Origin: an uncultured beta proteobacterium
Lineage (GTDB): Bacteria; Pseudomonadota; Gammaproteobacteria; Burkholderiales; Burkholderiaceae
Reading direction: 5' to 3'
NCBI GenBank assembly: GCA_903827075.1
Contig: CAIKGX010000240.1
Location: forward strand, 1 to 6,961
DNA length: 6,961 nt
The position numbers were made by a program, and so were the translations under genes. The notes below the pieces were generated by a model. It did not search any database and was not told where the DNA came from. It saw nothing but the letters and a program-made list of their open reading frames with translations. The number at the start of each line of letters is the position of its first letter. Within the stretch, counting starts at the first letter, position 1. Positions 1 through 6,233 of the stretch are shown here, in pieces.

Positions 1-1014
1 AACTAACTCCCATGCATCATACAGGAGCTGACCCCCATCAAGCATAGGTAGGGGTACCAAATTGAGCAGGCCGATGCTAATACTCATAAGCGCTAAAAAG
101 GCTAAAAACGGCTGCCAGCCAACCTGGGCAGACTTCCCAGCCATATCCGCAATACTTAAGGGCCCACCCAGCTGATTGATAGAGGTGCTTCCAGTAAATA
201 GTCCAGCCATGAGCCGTACAGAGACCTTGGCAATGAGATAAACCCTCTCAGTAGCAAAACCTAAGGCATCTACAGGGCCTAATTTGAGCTCTGCCCAACG
301 ATCCATAGGGATGAATTGAGGAAGAATACCTAGTGCCTTCATGGGGTCGGAATTAGGTAGAAGTACGGGCAATTCTTCTTGTGGAATAGTCTTTACAAAG
401 CGAGCCCCAGTCTCCCCTTGAATTTCAAGGGCAAAGCCCTGCTTTGAAGTTATTGCATCTAATAGCTGCCAACGCAAAGCATTCCAACTGGGAACAAGGT
501 CAAATTCGCCAGCAATGGGGGTTCGCTCAGAGTGATCTGGCAAGATTTTCCAGCCGATCACCTGATCGTTAGCAACAATCCCTAGGCGAGCCGCCACTGA
601 ATGATCAGGGGGTGCCTGCAGACGGGCTGGTAACTGAGGTACCCCACTGACATAAATTACGGCAAATAAAAGAATAGCCAGGAGGAAATTGGCAAGTGGC
701 CCAGCAGCAACAATCAAAGATCGCTGCCAAAGCAGTTTGCTATCAAATGCTTGGCTTTGCTCAGTGCTTGATATCACTTGTTGCGTATCGCGACCATCCA
801 ATAGCTTGACATAACCACCTAAGGGGATAGATGCCACCACCCATTCAGTTCCGTTATTGGCGTGATAGGTAAAAAGGGGTTTACCGAATCCCAAAGCGAA
901 CCGGAGCACTTTGACGCCACAACAACGGGCTGCCAAGAAATGGCCGAACTCATGAAAACTCACCAATACTCCAAGCGTGAGTAAAAATGCAATTAGGGTA
1001 GTTATGGCTTGCAA
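1..1014 (-). CDS. rseP: RseP site-2 intramembrane zinc metalloprotease, C-terminal end cut by window
   Basis: Inner-membrane site-2 protease, which in E. coli cuts the anti-sigma factor RseA after DegS and removes leftover signal peptides. The window encodes 338 residues and the frame is open at position 1. The zinc motif HEFGH (H21, E22, H25) sits at the end of the first membrane helix (about 4-20). IPLGGYVK (63-70) matches the membrane-associated loop, AAGPLANF (103-110) starts the second helix, and a PDZ-like region covers about 130-215. A further helix (about 300-318) runs into the third-ligand motif MLDGG with D326. E. coli has this Asp at 402; the shortfall of about 76 residues matches the missing second PDZ domain. 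The only plausible in-frame start before HEFGH is TTG at 1014-1012, with no clear Shine-Dalgarno, 14 bases after the dxr stop. An identity as RseP is firm; the substrate here is unknown. Confidence 0.95.
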   Translation of the reverse strand, partial: MQAITTLIAFLLTLGVLVSFHEFGHFLAARCCGVKVLRFALGFGKPLFTYHANNGTEWVVASIPLGGYVKLLDGRDTQQVISSTEQSQAFDSKLLWQRSLIVAAGPLANFLLAILLFAVIYVSGVPQLPARLQAPPDHSVAARLGIVANDQVIGWKILPDHSERTPIAGEFDLVPSWNALRWQLLDAITSKQGFALEIQGETGARFVKTIPQEELPVLLPNSDPMKALGILPQFIPMDRWAELKLGPVDALGFATERVYLIAKVSVRLMAGLFTGSTSINQLGGPLSIADMAGKSAQVGWQPFLAFLALMSISIGLLNLVPLPMLDGGQLLYDAWELV

Positions 1015-1028
1015 ATGAACTTCACTAG

Positions 1029-2219
1029 TTAGCGTTGATTCTCGCGAATGAGATTGTTGGCAATCCGTCTTGCCTGAGTATCCACCTCCAAAATCAATTC
1101 AAGAGATGATGCAGCCAAGGTCTCTATTTGATTTAAGGTTTTCTCGACGACCACAGGAATCTCTAAATAAGGCAAGCCCGCATCCAAGAAAGCAGCCACC
1201 GCAACTTCATTAGCGGCGTTGAGGACTGTTGGTGCAGTGCCTCCCGCTTTAGCGGCAGCAAAGGCTAAGGCCAAACAAGGAAATTGAGTAAGGTCAGGCT
1301 CTGAAAAACTTAAATTCGCCATCTGACTCAAATTTAGTGGTGCTACTCCTGCATCGATTCTCTCGGGCCATGCAAGTCCATAAGCAATCGGAGTTCGCAT
1401 ATCAGGTTGACCCATTTGCGCCAATACAGAACCATCGCGGTAACGTACCATGGAATGCACAACACTTTGCGGGTGTATTAATACTTTAATTCTTTCTAAA
1501 GGCAATCCAAACAACCAAAAGGCCTCAATGACTTCAAGGCCTTTATTCATCATCGTTGCTGAATCTACTGAAATCTTTCGGCCCATCACCCAATTGGGGT
1601 GTGCACAAGCTTGCTCAGGAGTAATCCCTGCCAGATCGGCTTTAGGGGTGTTTCTAAAAGGGCCGCCAGATGCGGTAAGCCAGAGCTCCTCTACCCCATG
1701 ATGAGCCTGAGGTAACTTAGAAAATTGTTCTGGTAGGCACTGAAAGATGGCGTTGTGCTCACTATCAATTGGTAGTAAGTCACCCCCACCTGTTTGCATG
1801 GCCTGCATAAATAAGTCGCCTGACATTACCAGCGCCTCTTTATTTGCAAGCAGCACACGCTTACCCGCTTTAGCGGCGGCCAAAGTAGGTACTAGGCCTG
1901 CAGCGCCCACAATTGCAGCCATCACCGTATCGCAATCAGAGTCAGTAACCGCAGTTAGTAAAGCATCGGGGCCATATAGAACTTGGGTGGATAGCTTTTT
2001 ATCTTGTAGCAGCTTACGTAAACGAGAGGCGCCTGCCTCATCGGCGACTACCGCAATCAATGGCTTGAACTGTGCGCACTGCTCGGCCAATAAATCAACC
2101 TGCTTTGCTGCAGTTAATGCGACCACCTTATAACGATCAGGGTGCAAGCGAATCACATCTAGGGTATTAACCCCAATGGAGCCCGTGCTACCTAAGATAG
2201 CAATGCGTTTGACGGACAT
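1029..2219 (-). CDS. dxr: 1-deoxy-D-xylulose 5-phosphate reductoisomerase
   Basis: Cytosolic NADPH-dependent enzyme that rearranges and reduces 1-deoxy-D-xylulose 5-phosphate to 2-C-methyl-D-erythritol 4-phosphate, the committed step of the MEP isoprenoid pathway and the target of fosmidomycin. Counting from the ATG at 2219 (396 residues, close to the 398 of E. coli), the N-terminal dinucleotide loop GSTGSIG is at 10-16 and LANKEAL at 124-130. The divalent-metal ligands lie in IDSEHNAIFQ (D152, E154) and in NKGLEVIEA (E229). The substrate-binding stretch HPNWVMGRKISVDSATMMNK starts at H207, and the flexible lid falls in the HPNW region. The ATG shares one base with the cdsA stop (TGATG), which suggests coupled translation. 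An in-frame TTG directly upstream (2222-2220) would add one residue and is a less likely start. It is the last gene before rseP. Confidence 0.98.
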   Translation of the reverse strand: MSVKRIAILGSTGSIGVNTLDVIRLHPDRYKVVALTAAKQVDLLAEQCAQFKPLIAVVADEAGASRLRKLLQDKKLSTQVLYGPDALLTAVTDSDCDTVMAAIVGAAGLVPTLAAAKAGKRVLLANKEALVMSGDLFMQAMQTGGGDLLPIDSEHNAIFQCLPEQFSKLPQAHHGVEELWLTASGGPFRNTPKADLAGITPEQACAHPNWVMGRKISVDSATMMNKGLEVIEAFWLFGLPLERIKVLIHPQSVVHSMVRYRDGSVLAQMGQPDMRTPIAYGLAWPERIDAGVAPLNLSQMANLSFSEPDLTQFPCLALAFAAAKAGGTAPTVLNAANEVAVAAFLDAGLPYLEIPVVVEKTLNQIETLAASSLELILEVDTQARRIANNLIRENQR

Positions 2220-3046
2220 CAAATCAATCCAGCGAGCAAGGCAGCTATTGGCATCACCGGCAGCAATGCATCTACACGATCGAGAACCCCGCCATGACCT
2301 GGCAATAAATGACTGCTATCTTTTACGCCAGCCAAACGTTTGAACTGGGACTCAAATAAATCGCCAAAGATACTAAAGGCCGTCAAAACAGTAACCATTA
2401 AGAACATGGGAACCCAACCAAAACGAAGGGCCCATGCTCCGAAGATGGAATCTTCAAATGGTAAATAGACAGTACATAACAACGCATAGAGATAACACAG
2501 AGCTAGGCCACCGATGGCACCTTCAATGGATTTACCAGGACTGATTTGTGGAGCAAGTTTGTGCTTACCAAACGCTTTACCGACAAAATAAGCGCCGATA
2601 TCCGCAACCCAGACCAGCGCTAAGCTAGTAAGTAAAAAGATTAGGCCCAGATCCCGCAAAAAGACCAGGGCAAACCAAGTAGCAGGCAACAAAATCAAAC
2701 CCAAAATGCTGTAGAAGGCCTTAAGTTTGTCCAAGGAGAGGTTCATCCCTTTGGCCAATATAAATGGAGCAACAAAGAACCAAAACAGAACCGCCATCAT
2801 CAATAAAGCAAATTGCCATGTGGGGGCTTGAATGCCTAACAAAAACACAATGATTAACAAGCAAAACACAGCGTAAAGCCATGCCGCTAACTTTGCGTCT
2901 GGGGCAATTAATCTACTCCACTCCCAGGCGCTAGCAATGACGGCAATTAAAAAGAAAGCGCTCAAATAATAAGCCGGCAATAGAAATAAGACGGGCAACA
3001 AAATTGCCAAAAGAATGCCAGCAGTAATGACGCGTGTTTTTAACAT
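2219..3046 (-). CDS. cdsA: Phosphatidate cytidylyltransferase (CDP-diacylglycerol synthase)
   Basis: Integral inner-membrane enzyme that joins phosphatidic acid and CTP to form CDP-diacylglycerol and pyrophosphate, the branch point for phosphatidylethanolamine and phosphatidylglycerol synthesis. The 275-residue protein is hydrophobic almost throughout, with about eight membrane segments (roughly 7-24, 26-41, 54-72, 78-98, 112-130, 133-152, 178-195, 211-229 and a short C-terminal one from 261). The complete CDP-diglyceride synthase signature spans S233 to D259, including SQFKR, KD at 242-243 and HGGVLDRVD at 251-259. A second conserved block, WVADIGAYFVGKAFGK, lies at 146-161, followed by SPGKSIEG (169-176). 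Length fits the family. It starts 21 bases after the uppS stop without an obvious Shine-Dalgarno, and its TGA overlaps the dxr ATG by one base. Confidence 0.98.
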   Translation of the reverse strand: MLKTRVITAGILLAILLPVLFLLPAYYLSAFFLIAVIASAWEWSRLIAPDAKLAAWLYAVFCLLIIVFLLGIQAPTWQFALLMMAVLFWFFVAPFILAKGMNLSLDKLKAFYSILGLILLPATWFALVFLRDLGLIFLLTSLALVWVADIGAYFVGKAFGKHKLAPQISPGKSIEGAIGGLALCYLYALLCTVYLPFEDSIFGAWALRFGWVPMFLMVTVLTAFSIFGDLFESQFKRLAGVKDSSHLLPGHGGVLDRVDALLPVMPIAALLAGLI

Positions 3047-3067
3047 GGTGTACTTAAATAGAGATGA

Positions 3068-3841
3068 TTAAACAGCATCACTCATTGGCTGAGATGCAAG
3101 CTGGGCACTCGTACGTCCAAAGCGCCGTTCACGCTGACTAAACCAATCGAAAGCCTTATGCAATTGCGCCTCATCAAAATCAGGCCACAAGACATCCGTA
3201 AAGTAGAGCTCGGTATAGGCCAATTGCCACAATAAAAAGTTGCTGACGCGCTGCTCTCCGCCTGTGCGAATAAATAGATCTGGCTCAGGCGCATAGGCCA
3301 TCGATAAATGGGGTTGAAGTAGTTCCTCGGTTACCTGATCCGGCTTTAAATTGGGATTCGTCAATAAGCATTGGCGCATGGCCTGCAAGATGTCCCAACG
3401 TCCGCCATAGTTAGCAGCGATAGTAAAGGTCAAGCTTTTACACCCCGCCGTCTTTTCTTCCGAGAATTCCACCATCTCTTGAATAGCCGAATCAAAGCGA
3501 CTGAGATCGCCAATTAAACGAAGAGAAATATCGTTTTCAGCTAAACGTGACACCTCACTCTTTAAAGACTTTAAAAAGAGTTTCATTAAGAATCCCACTT
3601 CTTCTGGGGGACGGCGCCAGTTCTCAGAGCTAAAAGCAAATACCGTTAAATACTCAACACCCAGACGGCGACATTCTTGCACGATCTTTTTGACAGCCCC
3701 CAAACCTTCTGAGTGACCTGCTACTCGAGGCATAAATCGCTTACTAGCCCAACGACCATTGCCATCCATGATGATGGCAACATGGCGAGGAATGGCGCTT
3801 ACCTCTGGAACAACTAAGGTTGAGCTAATGTGTTGAGTCAT
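3068..3841 (-). CDS. uppS: Undecaprenyl diphosphate synthase (cis-prenyltransferase)
   Basis: Adds eight isopentenyl units in cis to farnesyl diphosphate to make C55 undecaprenyl diphosphate, the lipid carrier for peptidoglycan and other surface polymers. The 257-residue length matches the family (253 in E. coli). The conserved blocks appear in order: HVAIIMDGNGRWA (20-32) with the catalytic Asp at D26, the same number as in E. coli; FAFSSENWRRP (68-78); NYGGRWDI (144-151); IRTGGEQRVSNFLLW (191-205); and ELYFTDVLWPDFDE (211-224), whose first Glu corresponds to the magnesium-binding Glu of the E. coli enzyme. The ATG at 3841 gives a normal N-terminus. The gap to frr is 36 bases with no terminator and only a weak ribosome site. 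It uses the end product of the pathway that the nearby dxr gene commits to. Confidence 0.98.
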   Translation of the reverse strand: MTQHISSTLVVPEVSAIPRHVAIIMDGNGRWASKRFMPRVAGHSEGLGAVKKIVQECRRLGVEYLTVFAFSSENWRRPPEEVGFLMKLFLKSLKSEVSRLAENDISLRLIGDLSRFDSAIQEMVEFSEEKTAGCKSLTFTIAANYGGRWDILQAMRQCLLTNPNLKPDQVTEELLQPHLSMAYAPEPDLFIRTGGEQRVSNFLLWQLAYTELYFTDVLWPDFDEAQLHKAFDWFSQRERRFGRTSAQLASQPMSDAV

Positions 3842-3877
3842 AAATACCAGTGATGAAAAGAAAATTGAATCTGACGA

Positions 3878-4438
3878 TTAAACCGTCATGATCTCTTTTT
3901 CTTTTTCAGTGACGATCTTGTCAATGTCAACCACAGCACGATCAGTCATCTTTTGGATTTCATCAGTAGCACGACGCTCTTCATCTTCTGAAATTTCTTT
4001 ATCTTTAGTAAGGCGCTTTAAATGTTCATTAGCGTCACGGCGTAAGTTGCGAACTGCAATCTTGGTTTCTTCACCTTCATTTTTAACAACCTTAGTCAGG
4101 TCACGACGACGCTCTTCAGTCAAGGCAGGCATTGGTACGCGAATCACCGTACCTTGCGAAGCAGGATTGAGACCTAAGTCTGAATCCCGAATGGCTTTTT
4201 CAATGGGGCCCACCATGGTTTTTTCAAATGGCTGAACGTTGATCGTTCTCGCATCTGCCAAACCCAAGCTAGCCACTTGGCTTAAGGGGGTTGGATTGCC
4301 GTAGTAATCCACCTGAATGTGCTCCAAAATTCCTGGATTGGCACGACCAGAGCGAATCTTTGCTAGGTTGGTTTTTAAGGCATCAAGAGACTTGTGCATC
4401 TTTTGATCGGTATTGGTTTTAATTTCTGTTGCAGACAT
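3878..4438 (-). CDS. frr: Ribosome recycling factor
   Basis: Splits post-termination ribosomes together with EF-G so that subunits, mRNA and tRNA are released. The 186-residue protein matches the family length (185 in E. coli) and aligns end to end. The charged helical N-terminus leads into KIRSGRANPGILEHIQVDYY (27-46). The domain II block follows, with PLSQVASL (51-58) and INVQPFEK (66-73). The helical stretch from about 105 to 185 includes VRNLRRDANE (129-138), whose R133 corresponds to the functionally important Arg132 of E. coli. The start is decided by the AGGAGG site directly upstream, the best Shine-Dalgarno in the window. It follows pyrH after 11 bases, so the pair is almost certainly cotranscribed, as in many bacteria. 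Confidence 0.98.
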   Translation of the reverse strand: MSATEIKTNTDQKMHKSLDALKTNLAKIRSGRANPGILEHIQVDYYGNPTPLSQVASLGLADARTINVQPFEKTMVGPIEKAIRDSDLGLNPASQGTVIRVPMPALTEERRRDLTKVVKNEGEETKIAVRNLRRDANEHLKRLTKDKEISEDEERRATDEIQKMTDRAVVDIDKIVTEKEKEIMTV

Positions 4439-4449
4439 CAGGCCTCCTA
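4439..4449 (-). promoter_or_regulatory. Ribosome binding site of frr
   Basis: Read on the minus strand, the whole pyrH-frr spacer contains AGGAGG (4448-4443), four bases before the frr ATG. It is a full match to the anti-Shine-Dalgarno sequence and fixes the frr start. The other complete genes here have weak or no recognisable sites. Confidence 0.85.
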
Positions 4450-5160
4450 TTAAACGTGTACTAAAGTACCTTCGGGTTCACCTTGAACCACGCGCATTAA
4501 AGCGCCAGGTTTCAGTATCGAAAATACTTTGATTGGTAATTTTCGGTCACGGCACAATGCAAATGCAGTTGCATCCATGACTTGTAAATTTTTAATGATT
4601 GCCTCATCAAAAGTGATGGTCTTATATAAAGTAGCGCTAGGATCCTTGTGTGGATCAGCACTGTAAATACCATCGACCTTGGTAGCTTTGAGTACGATTT
4701 CTACACCCATCTCTGCTCCACGCAAAGCGGCTGCTGTGTCGGTGGTAAAGAAGGGGTTACCAGTACCCGCCGCAAAGATAACGACCTTACCTTCACTCAG
4801 CGCACGAATCGCACGCGGGCGAATATAAGGCTCAACCACTTGATCCATTCTTAAAGCGGATTGCACACGAGCTTCAACGCCCTTTTGGCGTAAGGCGTCT
4901 TGCAAGGCTAAGGAGTTCATCATGGTTGCCAGCATTCCCATGTAGTCTGCAGTTGCCCGATCCATACCGGCAGCACCACCCGCTACACCGCGGAAAATAT
5001 TGCCACCGCCAATGACGATTGCCAATTCAACTCCAATATTTACTACCTCTGCAATTTCTTTCACCATGGAATCAATGGTTATCGGATTGATACCAAAAGC
5101 ATCATCCCCCATCAGGGCTTCACCAGAGAGCTTTAAGAGAACACGTTTGTAGGCTGGCAT
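4450..5160 (-). CDS. pyrH: Uridylate (UMP) kinase
   Basis: Cytosolic, hexameric bacterial-type UMP kinase of the amino-acid kinase fold, which phosphorylates UMP to UDP with ATP in pyrimidine nucleotide synthesis. In E. coli it is activated by GTP, inhibited by UTP and also takes part in pyrimidine control of carAB. The 236-residue protein lines up with the E. coli enzyme (241) throughout. Motifs are YKRVLLKLSGEAL (4-16) with the phosphate-binding K10, VIGGGNIFRG (49-58), MDRATADYMGMLA (66-78) around the UMP site, GTGNPFFTTD (132-141) and LKATKVDGIY (157-166). The ATG at 5160 is the natural start; a weak GGAA lies ten bases upstream. It is the first gene of the second transcription unit, with its own likely promoter, and is followed closely by frr. 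Confidence 0.98.
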   Translation of the reverse strand: MPAYKRVLLKLSGEALMGDDAFGINPITIDSMVKEIAEVVNIGVELAIVIGGGNIFRGVAGGAAGMDRATADYMGMLATMMNSLALQDALRQKGVEARVQSALRMDQVVEPYIRPRAIRALSEGKVVIFAAGTGNPFFTTDTAAALRGAEMGVEIVLKATKVDGIYSADPHKDPSATLYKTITFDEAIIKNLQVMDATAFALCRDRKLPIKVFSILKPGALMRVVQGEPEGTLVHV

Positions 5161-5181
5161 CGTTTATATTTTCCGTAATTT

Positions 5182-5204
5182 GCCAAGTAATTTCCTTACT
5201 TAGC
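5182..5204 (-). promoter_or_regulatory. Hairpin in the pyrH leader, possible regulatory element
   Basis: On the minus strand GCTAAGTAA (5204-5196) and TTACTTGGC (5190-5182) pair over nine positions, one of them a G-U pair, around the loop GGAAA. It lies between the predicted transcription start and the pyrH ATG, with 21 bases between its base and the start codon. There is no U-tract, so it is not a terminator. The heptamer AAATTAC occurs once in the loop and 3' arm (5193-5187) and again at 5181-5175, so the second copy could pair with the 5' arm instead. A role in translation, mRNA stability or protein binding is inference only. Confidence 0.4.
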
Positions 5205-5233
5205 TTATTGATCTTTAAGTACTTTTCATTTCT

Positions 5234-5269
5234 TAAGAGAATTATAAGGGGTGTGAGCAGATCAAACAA
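5234..5269 (-). promoter_or_regulatory. Sigma-70-type promoter for pyrH-frr and the downstream genes
   Basis: On the minus strand a perfect -10 box TATAAT (5246-5241) stands 17 bases after a partial -35 box TTGTTT (5269-5264). Transcription would start near the A at 5234, giving a leader of about 74 bases before pyrH. The -35 box lies in the U-tract of the terminator that ends tsf. The spacing and the perfect -10 make this the best promoter candidate in the window, though the -35 matches only three of the six consensus bases. Confidence 0.7.
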
Positions 5270-5303
5270 AAGGGCATAAAAACCGAGGTTTCTATGCCCT
5301 TTT
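5264..5303 (-). terminator. Factor-independent terminator of the rpsB-tsf unit
   Basis: On the minus strand an 11-bp perfect stem forms between AAAAGGGCATA (5303-5293) and TATGCCCTTTT (5278-5268). Above one mismatch it continues with AAACC pairing to GGTTT around a small loop. The descending arm runs straight into TTTTGTTT, a U-rich release tract. It begins 48 bases after the tsf stop and points the same way as tsf. On the opposite strand the hairpin also ends in four Ts, but no convergent gene is seen. Confidence 0.9.
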
Positions 5304-5315
5304 GAGGATTGCACC

Positions 5316-5339
5316 CTAACCGGGGTCACCCCCAGCCAA
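5316..5339 (-). other. GC-rich hairpin just after the tsf stop
   Basis: On the minus strand GGGG (5332-5329) and CCCC (5325-5322) pair around the loop TGA. Beyond a bulged G, six weaker outer pairs, four of them G-U, extend the stem. It lies 12 bases past the tsf stop and upstream of the terminator, and has no U-tract. It might stabilise the 3' end of the rpsB-tsf mRNA or have no function. Confidence 0.3.
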
Positions 5340-5351
5340 CTAATAGGTTAA

Positions 5352-6233
5352 TTAAGCAGTTGCTTTAGCAGCGGCAACTTGTGCAGCTACTTCAGCAGCA
5401 AAGTCGTCTTGACGCTTCTCAATACCCTCGCCTACAACAAACATGGTGAAACCCTGAATTGTTGTATTTGCAGCTTTGAGCATTTGCTCAACAGTTTGCT
5501 TGTCGTTTTTAACGAAAGTTTGGTTCAACAAAGACACCTCTTTGAGGTATTTCTGTACGGAACCTTCAACCATCTTCTCCACGATTTCAGCTGGCTTGCC
5601 AGATTCAGCAGCTTTTTGAACGGCCACATTGCGCTCTACAGCGATCGCTTGCTCAGGAACATCGGCCATAGATAAAGCGATTGGCTTCATTGCGGCAATA
5701 TGCATTGCAACATCTTTAGCCGCAGTCTCATCACCTTCATACTCAACCATGACACCAATTCTGGTGCCGTGGAGGTAAGAAACCAATTTGCTGCTACCTG
5801 TGAAACGCTTGAAGCGACGTGGCATGATGTTTTCACCGATCTTGCCGATCAATGCACTGCGAACCGTATCGACAGTGGAATCGTTCATTGGCAATGCAAG
5901 CAAAGCAGCTACATCTGCTGGATTGTGTTGAGCAATCAGCTTCACACACTCGTTTGTGAATGCCAAGAAGTCATCGTTTTTAGAAACGAAATCTGTCTCA
6001 CAGTTCACTTCAAGCAAAGCACCAGTAGTGTTGTCGATGAACGAGACAACAATGCCTTCAGCCGTTACGCGGGAAGCAGCTTTACCAGCCTTGCGACCTA
6101 ACTTCACACGCAGAATTTCTTCTGCTTTAGCCATGTCACCATCAGCTTCAGTTAATGCTTTTTTGCACTCCATCATCGGAGCATCAGTCTTGGCGCGTAA
6201 TTCGCCAACTAGTGCAGCGGTAATAGCGGCCAT
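5352..6233 (-). CDS. tsf: Elongation factor Ts
   Basis: Guanine nucleotide exchange factor that releases GDP from EF-Tu so that it can rebind GTP and aminoacyl-tRNA. The 293-residue protein is slightly longer than in E. coli (283) and complete. The N-terminal UBA-like domain carries TDAPMMECKKAL (16-27), and the core domain carries EVNCETDFVSKND (75-87), whose D81 and F82 match the pair that intrudes near the EF-Tu magnesium site. GKIGENI (130-136), HIAAMKP (178-184) and SGKPAEIVEKMVEG (211-224) are further family blocks, and VGEGIEK (267-273) lies near an Ala-rich C-terminus. The ATG shares its A with the last base of the rpsB stop codon (TAATG). A purine-rich AAGGGA inside the rpsB end can serve as ribosome site. 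The stop TAA is followed one base later by a second in-frame-independent TAA. Confidence 0.98.
   Translation of the reverse strand: MAAITAALVGELRAKTDAPMMECKKALTEADGDMAKAEEILRVKLGRKAGKAASRVTAEGIVVSFIDNTTGALLEVNCETDFVSKNDDFLAFTNECVKLIAQHNPADVAALLALPMNDSTVDTVRSALIGKIGENIMPRRFKRFTGSSKLVSYLHGTRIGVMVEYEGDETAAKDVAMHIAAMKPIALSMADVPEQAIAVERNVAVQKAAESGKPAEIVEKMVEGSVQKYLKEVSLLNQTFVKNDKQTVEQMLKAANTTIQGFTMFVVGEGIEKRQDDFAAEVAAQVAAAKATA

Noticed and set aside
1747..2133. Plus-strand open frame of 128 codons inside dxr
   Set aside because: It lies wholly antisense to a clearly conserved dxr, has no recognisable domain and is rich in Ser/Ala/Thr as expected of an antisense shadow.
3842..3877. Possible promoter or terminator between frr and uppS
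   Set aside because: The 36-base gap has no hairpin with a U-tract and no convincing paired -35 and -10 boxes.
3888..4235. Plus-strand open frame of 115 codons inside frr
   Set aside because: Low-complexity Ser/Arg-rich product that mirrors the Glu/Lys/Arg-rich frr codons; no independent support.
5215..5229. Four-codon ATG-AAA-AGT-ACT-TAA frame in the pyrH leader, a possible leader peptide
   Set aside because: It begins only about five bases after the predicted transcription start, has no ribosome site, and a frame this short arises readily by chance.
5120..5329. Minus-strand open frame of 69 codons across the tsf-pyrH gap
   Set aside because: It reads straight through the terminator and promoter, runs into pyrH in another frame and matches no family I know.
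5700..6101. Plus-strand open frame of 133 codons inside tsf
   Set aside because: Antisense to a conserved gene, Cys-rich and His-rich without a motif, no ribosome site seen; the companion frame at 5956-6279 is likewise a shadow.
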